Counted from the stretch's first letter, positions 1-6,477 are shown. The stretch is 7,908 nt of DNA from Pseudomonadota bacterium (GCA_023430775.1 JAEYYY010000080.1:1-7908); one strand, 5' to 3'. Numbers and translations are program-made. Notes: a model not told the origin generated them from the sequence alone.

Positions 1-50
1 ATCATCGGCTCCCGGCCGCACACGCTGACGCCGTCGCTGCGAGCGAATCG

Positions 51-54
<4 letters not shown>
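1..54 (+). CDS. 3' end of an unidentified upstream gene (partial)
   Basis: Frame 1 is open from the left edge to a TGA at 52-54 and encodes the last 17 residues of a protein, ending HTLTPSLRANR. Fourteen of the 17 sense codons end in G or C, as in the surrounding real genes. The stop overlaps the next gene's start as ATGA, a typical arrangement for translationally coupled operon genes. Seventeen residues are too few to name a family. By position it may belong to the same pathway as the crtB-like gene, but that is a guess. The alternative is chance openness of a short stretch at the window edge. Confidence 0.45.
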
Positions 55-1007
<953 letters not shown>

Positions 1008-1015
1008 GGTCCACG

Positions 1016-1615
1016 ATGTCTCACGAAGCCACCATTGCCGCCGACCACGCATCGACGAACGCGTTCATCCGCTACGTCTCGCGGATCCGCGAGTTCGAGC
1101 GCGTCGACTGGATCGTCTACCTCGGCTGGGTCGGCATGATGCTCGGCCTGGTCGGGTCGACCGCCGGGTTTCTGCTCGCCGGCCGCGCGCACGGTGTGAT
1201 TTGGCCCGCCGAGGCGTGGCTGGTTCCGGGCGGCGCCGCGGTGTTCGCGATCTCGATCGCGATCGACACCATCGGCCACCGCACCGTCTACAAGGAAGTG
1301 CTCAAGGGCGGCGAGCAGCTCGTCCATCACATCACAATCGTGTGTGGAGTCGGCAGCGTCGTGCTGCTGTGCGCCGCGTACGACACGCCGTGGTGCGCGA
1401 TTCCGGCGATGGTGCTGACGATCCTGTCGTTCATCTACTCGCTCGTCGACGAGGTGTTTCACTGGCGTCGCTACATCACGTCGAAGGCGGACCCGGTCGA
1501 GATGTGGAGCCACGTCGGCATCCTGATCGGCCACGGCGTGATGATGCTCGGCTGGTGGCGGCTCTATCAGCTCGGCTATCCCGGTGTCGCGGAGACGCTG
1601 GCGCGGGCGTTCTGA
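1016..1615 (+). CDS. uncharacterised multi-pass membrane protein, His/acid rich, coupled to crtB
   Basis: A 199-aa protein I do not recognise. Start: ATG at 1016 with GAGGT at 1006-1010, five bases upstream and overlapping the TGA of the crtB-like gene, so translation is probably coupled. The same frame is open further upstream, but that part is antisense-like Arg-rich shadow of crtB. About five hydrophobic segments are visible: residues 32-56, 67-87, 106-121, 126-144 and 164-184. Polar residues are grouped at helix ends: D84/H88, E100/H104/H105, D145-E146-x-x-H149 and E162/H166/H173. Repeated E/D plus His pairs, including a literal ExxH, are the kind of ligand set found in membrane metal or haem proteins. 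It lacks the HX4H/HX2HH pattern of the CrtZ hydroxylase. A role in carotenoid modification, or as a membrane sensor for the downstream sigma factor, is inferred only from position. Confidence 0.82.
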   Translation: MSHEATIAADHASTNAFIRYVSRIREFERVDWIVYLGWVGMMLGLVGSTAGFLLAGRAHGVIWPAEAWLVPGGAAVFAISIAIDTIGHRTVYKEVLKGGEQLVHHITIVCGVGSVVLLCAAYDTPWCAIPAMVLTILSFIYSLVDEVFHWRRYITSKADPVEMWSHVGILIGHGVMMLGWWRLYQLGYPGVAETLARAF

Positions 1616-1633
1616 GATTCCGCCGCAACTTCC

Positions 1634-1678
1634 CCAGCCACCACGGGCAGTTACGTCACTGCATCCAGTTTCGGCTGG
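1634..1678 (+). other. nested inverted repeats between the membrane-protein gene and the sigma gene
   Basis: An outer pair CCAGCC (1634-1639) / GGCTGG (1673-1678) encloses an inner pair GCAGT (1647-1651) / ACTGC (1658-1662) with a 6-nt loop. It begins 18 nt after the membrane-protein stop. No T-run follows on the plus strand, so it is not a classical intrinsic terminator. It could be a weak structured end of the crtB transcript, a leader structure of the sigma mRNA, or chance in GC-rich DNA. Confidence 0.3.
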
Positions 1679-1701
1679 CCGACGAATTGTTCTTTCGAGA
1701 C

Positions 1702-1719
1702 CGGACACGTGGTTGTCCG
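1702..1719 (+). promoter_or_regulatory. perfect 6-bp inverted repeat abutting the sigma gene's ribosome binding site
   Basis: CGGACA (1702-1707) and TGTCCG (1714-1719) form a perfect dyad with a 6-nt centre. The right arm touches the GAGGGG Shine-Dalgarno at 1719-1724. It could be an operator for a dimeric regulator or an mRNA hairpin that limits ribosome access. The sequence alone does not decide between these, and a 6-bp dyad can occur by chance. Confidence 0.35.
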
Positions 1720-1730
1720 AGGGGACTCGA

Positions 1731-2255
1731 ATGGACCAGCTCTGCGCCGATGCTCGCTCGTACATGCTCTCGGTGACCCGCCGCATCCTCCGCTGCGAGG
1801 ACGCCGCTGCCGATGCCACCCAGGACGCGATGCTGCTGGCGCACCGGCACCGCGACAAGTTTAGAGGCGACTCGGCGTACCGCACCTGGCTGTACCGGAT
1901 CGCGGTCACCACCGCGCTCCAGTACTTGCGCAAGAAGAAGCGGTCGCGCGAGGAGCTGGTGCTGACCGATGACGCCCCCGCGTTCGAGCCGAGCTGCGCC
2001 GCACCGTCACCCGAAATGGTGGTCGCGAACCGTCAGCTCGCCGAGCGTGCGCGCGGCGTGATCGAGAACCTCGACGACGCGTATCGCAGCGTGTTCGACA
2101 TGCGCGTCGACGACCACACCGAGACCGAGATCGCGGCGCGACTCGGCATCTCCGTCGCCAACGTCAAGATCCGCGCGCATCGCACGCGGAGAAAGCTCCG
2201 CGACACGCTGCGCGACCTCTACGCGATCGACGACGAGCTCGCGCTCTCCGCCTAG
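1731..2255 (+). CDS. ECF-type RNA polymerase sigma factor (sigma-70 family)
   Basis: A 174-aa protein of ECF size with only the sigma-2 and sigma-4 domains. Sigma-2 (about residues 8-70) includes DAAADATQDAML, matching the DAEDxxQExF-type region 2.2, then FRGDSAYRTWLYRIAVTTA, matching region 2.3-2.4. A variable linker (72-98) follows. Sigma-4 (about 108-160) includes LDDAYRSVFDMR and the helix-turn-helix TETEIAARLGISVANVKIR for -35 recognition. The ATG at 1731 was chosen because GAGGGG lies at 1719-1724 with 6 bases of spacing and the sigma-2 domain begins right after it. Upstream in-frame codons are not family-like. No soluble zinc-binding anti-sigma gene adjoins it. The only neighbouring membrane protein is the preceding gene, which could act as a membrane anti-sigma, an untested inference. 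The stop overlaps the convergent kinase gene in CTAG. Confidence 0.92.
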   Translation: MDQLCADARSYMLSVTRRILRCEDAAADATQDAMLLAHRHRDKFRGDSAYRTWLYRIAVTTALQYLRKKKRSREELVLTDDAPAFEPSCAAPSPEMVVANRQLAERARGVIENLDDAYRSVFDMRVDDHTETEIAARLGISVANVKIRAHRTRRKLRDTLRDLYAIDDELALSA

Positions 2256-3577
2256 CGCAACGCCTTCTTGCCGTTGCCGATGCGCTCGAGCAGCACGCGC
2301 CGGAACGGCGCCTTCGCATCGAGCATGCCGAGCACCGCCGACACGCCGAGTCGCTGCCTCCAAAGCAGCAGCACGCGCGCCGGCAACCGCATGCCACCGG
2401 CGGCGAGCACGCGCCCCGTGGTCTCGGCGAGCTGGCTCGCGTACGCCGGCGACCAGTGGAAGTCGCCGTGGGTCGACAGCGGCGCGGCGAGCGCCTGCTC
2501 CCACTCGCGATGCACGACGGTGGCGAGGCGATCCGTCCGCGCGAGCAACCCGGTCGCGGCGAGCGACATCCGGAACCGCTCGGCTCCCTTGATGACATCG
2601 TCGTCGAGCAGCGCCCACCACAGCTCGCGATCAGCATCGCGCACATCCTCGGGCAACTCGAACGCGCAGCCGAAATCGAGGCACCACACCAGCGCGCTGC
2701 CATCGGCCTGCGGCTCGACGAGGAAGTTGCCCGGATTCGGATCGGCGTTGAGCAGACGGTGCTCGATCGGCGAGCTCCACGCGACCTGATAGATCGCGAG
2801 CGCGGCGGCGCGGCGCAGCTCCGGCGAGCCGCTCGCGGCGACCTCGACCACGGTCTTGCCCCGCGCGCGCGTCATCGTCAGCACGCGGGCGCTCGATAGC
2901 TCGCCGATCACGCGCGGCACGCGGATCGTCTTGTGACCTTCCCACGCCGCGCGCATCGCCTCCTGGACCTTGGCCTCGGCGCGATAGTCGAGCTCGCCAC
3001 GCACGGCATCGCGCAGCGCGGTCAGCGAGCCATCCTCGAGGCTGCGCCCGATCTCGGCGCCGGCGAGCTTGCGCAAGAAGCCGTCGTCGTCCAGATCCGC
3101 GCGCAGCGACTCGGCGACGCCGGGATACTGGACCTTCACCGCGACCTCGGTGCCATCCGCGAGCGTCGCGGCGTGGACCTGGCCGAGCGACGCCGAGGCG
3201 AGCGGACTCGGATCCCAGGTCGCGAACAGCGCCTGCGGCGACTTGCCGAGATCCTCCTCGATCACCTTGGAGATCGAGGCCACCGACACCGCCGGCGCGC
3301 GATCCCACAAGCCGCCGAGCACGGCCCGTGCCGCTGCCGTCGCACCACTGCGCCCGCCGAGCGTGGCGCCCGGATCGTAGGCCGCCAGCTGCGCGACCTT
3401 CGCCAGCCCACCCTTCAAGCGGCCGGCATTGGCGGCCAGCACGCGCGCGGCCTCCTCGTCGACGACGTGGTCGTCCTCGTCGGAGCCCGTCGGATCCGTG
3501 GTCACGATCTGCTTGGCGCGCGCCCATAGCCGGGCGAGCCCGACGCGACGCTCGGCCTTCTTGCGATCGTCGCTCAC
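2252..3577 (-). CDS. ABC1/AarF/UbiB-family atypical protein kinase-like protein
   Basis: A 441-aa member of the ABC1 (AarF/UbiB/COQ8) family. Visible in order: KVAQ (60-63), in place of the family's KxGQ; the Ala-rich nucleotide loop PLASASLGQVHAA (125-137); VAVKVQYPGV with the ATP-binding Lys K148; GELDYRAEA with E195; the catalytic-loop equivalent NADPNPGN (277-284), where many relatives have HADPHPGN; and the DFG metal site (301-303). Relatives act as ATPases or lipid-associated kinases in quinone biosynthesis or lipid homeostasis, but the substrate here is unknown. No membrane segment is evident. Start: GTG at 3577, preceded by AAGGAGG and overlapping the upstream cyclase stop as GTGA, so the two proteins are probably translationally coupled. 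An in-frame start at 3787 exists, but its extra 70 residues are a frame-shifted reading of the cyclase's repetitive tail and look artefactual. Confidence 0.9.
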   Translation of the reverse strand: MSDDRKKAERRVGLARLWARAKQIVTTDPTGSDEDDHVVDEEAARVLAANAGRLKGGLAKVAQLAAYDPGATLGGRSGATAAARAVLGGLWDRAPAVSVASISKVIEEDLGKSPQALFATWDPSPLASASLGQVHAATLADGTEVAVKVQYPGVAESLRADLDDDGFLRKLAGAEIGRSLEDGSLTALRDAVRGELDYRAEAKVQEAMRAAWEGHKTIRVPRVIGELSSARVLTMTRARGKTVVEVAASGSPELRRAAALAIYQVAWSSPIEHRLLNADPNPGNFLVEPQADGSALVWCLDFGCAFELPEDVRDADRELWWALLDDDVIKGAERFRMSLAATGLLARTDRLATVVHREWEQALAAPLSTHGDFHWSPAYASQLAETTGRVLAAGGMRLPARVLLLWRQRLGVSAVLGMLDAKAPFRRVLLERIGNGKKALR

Positions 3578-5748
3578 TTCGCCTCCTTGCGATCGTCGTC
3601 GAGCTCCTCCGGCTCGATCTTCGGGACCACCTTGCTGCGATCGATCTTGACGGTCGTGCGCGCCGGCACGATCGGCGGCGGTTCCGCCACCTCTTCGGGA
3701 TCGACCTTCTCGACCTTGCTGCTCCGATCGATCTTCACGGTCTGCCGCTCGACTCGCGAGCTCTGGTTGAGCTTGTCGATCGGCCACTCCGGCGATGGTG
3801 CCTCGACCGGCCGATCGGTCGACGGCCGATCCAGCTTCTCGATCTTCGCACTGCGGTCGATCTTCTCGACCTTTGCACTGCGGTCGATCTTCTCGACCTT
3901 CGCACTGCGATCGATCTTCTCGACCTTGGCACTGCGGACGGGATCATGATCACTCTTGATGTCGGGATCCGGCGTATGGATGCGCGCCGGCCCGGTGTCG
4001 TCGCTCCAGAACAGCTCGACGCGGTTCTTGCCGGTCTTCTTCGCGCGATACAGCGCGCGGTCGGCGCGCCGCACCAGATCCTCGCCATTCGCCGCCTTGG
4101 TCTCCGGGTACGACGCGATACCAAACGACGCGGTCACGCTCAGCACCTTCGGCGGCTCGCTATCGGTGGTCACGCGCTGCTCCGCGATCGCGGCACGGAT
4201 CCGCTCGCCGACGTTGTACGCGTTGAGCATGTCGGTGCGAGGCAAGATCATCGCGATCTCTTCACCGCCGTAGCGCGCGGCGGTATCGACACCACGCATC
4301 TGCGCCTTGACCACGTTCGAGATCGCCTTGAGCACGCGGTCGCCGATCAGATGCCCGTGCTCGTCGTTGAGCTTCTTGAAGTTGTCGACGTCCATCATCA
4401 CCACCGAGAACGGCGTGCCGTAGCGCTTGCTGCGCTCGACCTCCTCCTCGATGCGAGCGTCGAAGTAGCGGCGCATGAACAGCCCGGTCAGGCCATCGAC
4501 CATCGCCAGCTCGTAGAGGTGCGCGTTCTGCAGCGCGGCGGCGATCTGCAACGCGAGCGATTCGAGCAGCCGCTCGTGATCGGCGCGAAACGCCGCCGGC
4601 TGCGTCGACTGCACCACGATCACGCCCTCGCACCCGCCGTACATGAACAGCGGCACGCCGAGCCACGATCGAATGCCGCTTCCGCCCTCGTCGACCGCGA
4701 CGTCGGTATCGGTGAGGTCATCGATCCGCTTGGTCTGCCCCTTCGTCATCACCCAGCCCGCGGCGCCCTCGCCTTCGCTCATCGGCTGGCGAAAGAACTT
4801 GTCGGACGCGCCGTCGTAGCCATCGAGCACGAACCCACTCTCGCCGCCCGCGCGACGGTGGACCAGCGCCACGGCCTCGGCCTCGGGAATCGCCTTGATG
4901 GTCTCGCGCGCGACCGCCTCGACGAGCTCCTCGAGCTGCAGCGAGGCGCTCAGCCGCCGCGCCGTCGCGGTCAGGATCTCGAGATCGTGGACGCGCTCGT
5001 GGAGCTGCTTGCTGGTTCGCGACAGGCGCGAGAACACCAGGTTGATCAACAGGTACGTCATCGACAGCAGCAGGAAGCCGAGCGGCTCGTCGGGATCGTA
5101 GAGCAGCACGAGCACGACACCGATCGGCATCAGCGACGCCTCGGCCACCACGCCGGGAAGTGCGAGCTCCTTGAAGTACGCGCGCCACGATCGCCCGAAG
5201 ATGCGCAGCCGGATGCCCTGCACCGTGTAGTGCAGCGCGAGGAACAGCACCGCGATCGAGACCACGCGGCGCGCGACCTCCCACGGATCCTTCGACGTCA
5301 GGTGATCGGCGCCGAACAGCCAGCCACAGAACACCAGCAAGCCGCCCGAGAAGCCGCCGAAGTACAGCACGTAGCCGAGCTCGGCGAGCCAGCCGCCATC
5401 ATCGCGCCCTTCGGCGACCCGCTGGCGCCTGCCATGCGAGCGCGCGAGATAGAGCCGCACCGACGCGTCGATCGTCAGCGCCACCGCGACCAGGCGACCC
5501 GCACCGACCGAGCCCACGCACAGCGCGGCCGCGACGTAGTACGCCGAGTCGAGCGACAGCACGCTGCCCTCGACGCGGAACGCGAGCACGCGCGCCGCGA
5601 GGATCACGGTGACGAACAACGCGATCCACAGCGCGGCCGTCGGCTCGGGATCGGGCAGCACTCCCGCGATCGGCAGACCGACCACGACACTCCAACCGAT
5701 CACCCCGACGGCGATCGTGAATGCCTGTCCAACCGAGCGCGCCACCAC
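3574..5748 (-). CDS. membrane-anchored GAF-GGDEF diguanylate cyclase with repetitive C-terminal tail
   Basis: A 724-aa sensor-type diguanylate cyclase (2 GTP to c-di-GMP). About seven hydrophobic segments lie within residues 9-240, with a helical linker at 241-270 and a GAF-like domain at about 270-408. The GGDEF domain (about 411-580) starts at DGLTGL (418-423). Aligned to PleD, the metal Asp (D453), base-contacting residues (N461, D470), the signature GGEEI (494-498, Ile replacing the usual Phe) and the inhibitory-site RxxD (RGVD, 485-488, five residues before the signature) are all present, so activity and product inhibition are both expected. Residues 581-724 are a charged, Pro-containing, presumably disordered tail with RSAKVEKID repeats. 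Start: GTG at 5748 (a second GTG follows immediately). A TAA lies three codons upstream, no clear Shine-Dalgarno is visible, and the first internal Met is too far in. The first gene of a unit with the ABC1 kinase. Confidence 0.93.
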   Translation of the reverse strand: MVARSVGQAFTIAVGVIGWSVVVGLPIAGVLPDPEPTAALWIALFVTVILAARVLAFRVEGSVLSLDSAYYVAAALCVGSVGAGRLVAVALTIDASVRLYLARSHGRRQRVAEGRDDGGWLAELGYVLYFGGFSGGLLVFCGWLFGADHLTSKDPWEVARRVVSIAVLFLALHYTVQGIRLRIFGRSWRAYFKELALPGVVAEASLMPIGVVLVLLYDPDEPLGFLLLSMTYLLINLVFSRLSRTSKQLHERVHDLEILTATARRLSASLQLEELVEAVARETIKAIPEAEAVALVHRRAGGESGFVLDGYDGASDKFFRQPMSEGEGAAGWVMTKGQTKRIDDLTDTDVAVDEGGSGIRSWLGVPLFMYGGCEGVIVVQSTQPAAFRADHERLLESLALQIAAALQNAHLYELAMVDGLTGLFMRRYFDARIEEEVERSKRYGTPFSVVMMDVDNFKKLNDEHGHLIGDRVLKAISNVVKAQMRGVDTAARYGGEEIAMILPRTDMLNAYNVGERIRAAIAEQRVTTDSEPPKVLSVTASFGIASYPETKAANGEDLVRRADRALYRAKKTGKNRVELFWSDDTGPARIHTPDPDIKSDHDPVRSAKVEKIDRSAKVEKIDRSAKVEKIDRSAKIEKLDRPSTDRPVEAPSPEWPIDKLNQSSRVERQTVKIDRSSKVEKVDPEEVAEPPPIVPARTTVKIDRSKVVPKIEPEELDDDRKEAK
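3575..3590 (-). promoter_or_regulatory. Shine-Dalgarno and GTGA overlap that set the ABC1 kinase start
   Basis: Reading the minus strand, AAGGAGG is followed by CGAA and the GTG at 3577-3575. The Shine-Dalgarno lies inside the last codons (RKEAK) of the cyclase, and the cyclase TGA (3576-3574) overlaps the GTG. This is the strongest ribosome binding site in the window and supports this start over the in-frame codon at 3787. Confidence 0.85.
3829..3936 (-). repeat. four tandem 27-bp coding repeats (RSAKVEKID) in the cyclase tail
   Basis: Contiguous 27-bp units at 3910-3936, 3883-3909, 3856-3882 and 3829-3855 encode RSAKVEKID three times and RSAKIEKLD once (residues 605-640). The three upstream units differ from each other at a few positions, mostly silent, while the last is more diverged. 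Degenerate echoes continue downstream: SSRVERQTVKIDRSSKVEKVD is spread over about 3700-3762, and TVKIDRS lies at 3634-3654. The repeat preserves the reading frame, so copy number can change without breaking the protein. Confidence 0.95.
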
Positions 5749-5805
5749 GGGTACTTATCTCATCCCAACAGGCGCTGCTCTTGTTCTCTCCATCTCAGAG
5801 GCCCC

Positions 5806-5848
5806 AAAAGCGAAACCGGCCGGTCCCCACTCGCATGGGGCCGGCCGG
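5806..5848 (-). terminator. intrinsic terminator after the 57-aa gene
   Basis: CCGGCCGG plus CCCCA (5816-5823, 5825-5829) pairs with TGGGG plus CCGGCCGG (5836-5848). This makes 13 base pairs with a single bulged T at 5824 and a 6-nt loop. On the minus strand the stem is followed by TTTCGCTTTT (complement of 5806-5815), an imperfect U-tract, whereas on the plus strand no T-run follows. It lies 37 nt after the stop of the small gene and 57 nt before the cyclase start. It therefore appears to separate the two transcription units and implies that a promoter for the cyclase operon lies in or very near 5749-5805. Confidence 0.75.
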
Positions 5849-5885
5849 CAGTGAACGTGAGGTCTCGAGGACCCCACGGTGGGGG

Positions 5886-6059
5886 TTAGATGTCGATAAT
5901 CATCACACCACGTTCCCCCTCTTCACGAGGCGGGGTGACCGTGGAGCGCTCTCCCGTGTCAGGACGTGGCAGTGGCAGCTCAGCGGGAATCCGCTCCTGC
6001 TCGCGCCGCAGTTCCTCTTCCTTCTTGAGGATTTCTTCGATGATCCAGGGATCCAACAT
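5886..6059 (-). CDS. small hypothetical protein, 57 aa, acidic helix plus proline-rich linker
   Basis: ATG at 6059-6057, TAA at 5888-5886. The product starts MLDPWIIEEILKKEEELRRE, a probable amphipathic charged helix. A Pro-rich middle follows (LPLPRPDTGE, about 28-37; TPPREEGER, 42-50), and it ends in a short hydrophobic strand, GVMIIDI. No signal peptide or membrane segment is visible. Support for a real gene: AAGGCGG with 7-nt spacing before the ATG, a protein-like composition with distinct ends, and a strong intrinsic terminator 37 nt after the stop on the same strand. The helix-linker-GVxIID layout resembles short hypothetical proteins I recall from myxobacterial and related genomes. That is memory, not a search, and no function is known to me. 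It is easily missed because of its size and because open frames lie antisense to it. Confidence 0.72.
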   Translation of the reverse strand: MLDPWIIEEILKKEEELRREQERIPAELPLPRPDTGERSTVTPPREEGERGVMIIDI

Positions 6060-6468
6060 CTCAGGACCGCCTTTCCCAGAGGGACGCTTCTAGTACGAAC
6101 CAACCAAGCTAACGGACGCTACGTAACTCCTGCCTTCAGCTGGTGCAACCCGTGGGCCTCTGGCTGTCTTAGCGACCTTAGCGCCCACACTATTATTCTA
6201 ACGCATGGGATATCGCGGGGCTCCAGTTCGTGTCGACGAAATCTCTACTCTGCGAGATCGGCCACAATGCGTCGGGAGCGAGGCACCAAACGCGGCGTGC
6301 AGTCCTCAGCAACCTTGGGGCTTCGACACTTTCTCGAACGTGCACACCGAGTTGACGCGCACGGTGAAGGCTTGACCTTTTTGCGGCCAACTGACGAAGA
6401 ACGGCAGATCTAACTGATCTGGCGGGTGTCGGCAAAGACACACATGGCCACTCGACCAGCCAGTCGGC
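6060..6468. other. about 400-nt intergenic region of lower GC with no convincing gene
   Basis: Hand counting gives about 56 percent G+C for 6061-6420, clearly below the flanking genes. Open frames exist on both strands but use third positions much less biased than real genes here. A tandem CTTAGCG repeat lies at 6169-6183. TAGAAT/TATTAT-like stretches near 6190-6200 could be -10 elements on either strand, but no good -35 is correctly spaced. No tRNA, tmRNA, RNase P or SRP RNA signature was found. It may hold the 5' leader and promoter of the 57-aa gene, an unrecognised RNA, or decayed coding DNA. Confidence 0.5.
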
Positions 6469-6477
6469 TCAGTCGAG
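6405..6477 (-). other. three successive hairpins at and after the lipoprotein stop codon
   Basis: CTCGAC (6451-6456) pairs with GTCGAG (6472-6477) around an inner AGCC/GGCT stem (6458-6461/6466-6469), so the hairpin includes the lipoprotein TGA at 6471-6469. Then GTGTC/GACAC (6426-6430/6437-6441) and CAGATC/GATCTG (6405-6410/6416-6421) follow. None has a U-tract on the minus strand. They could stabilise the 3' end of the transporter-lipoprotein mRNA or assist factor-dependent termination. Confidence 0.35.

Noticed and set aside
1625..1658. Possible ECF autoregulatory promoter (GCAACTT ... CGTCA) before the sigma gene
   Set aside because: The spacing between the two elements is about 22 nt, several bases longer than the usual ECF spacer, and the -35 deviates from GGAACTT.
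1584..1730. Upstream extension of the sigma-factor frame
   Set aside because: It overlaps the end of the membrane-protein gene and adds no family-like sequence. The ATG at 1731 has GAGGGG at good spacing and the sigma-2 domain begins immediately.
3829..3936. CRISPR-like array suggested by regularly repeated 27-bp units
   Set aside because: The units are contiguous with no spacers and encode an in-frame 9-residue protein repeat.
3328..5889. An 853-codon open frame on the plus strand, antisense to the cyclase and kinase genes
   Set aside because: The product is Arg/His/Asp-rich low-complexity sequence without a recognisable domain. It is the expected stop-free antisense shadow of GC-rich coding DNA, and the opposite strand carries unmistakable GGDEF and ABC1 motifs.
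5890..6103. 67- and 66-codon frames on either strand overlapping the 57-aa gene
   Set aside because: Both are Ser/Arg-rich and lack ribosome binding sites. The minus-strand 57-aa frame has better start, composition and terminator support.
6185..6205. AT-rich TATTATTCTAA as a -10 promoter element
   Set aside because: No acceptable -35 hexamer is found at 16-18 nt on either strand, so a promoter cannot be claimed.
5721..6413. A 230-codon plus-strand frame covering the low-GC region
   Set aside because: It runs through the intrinsic terminator and antisense to the 57-aa gene. Its third positions are only weakly GC-biased, and no domain or ribosome binding site is visible.
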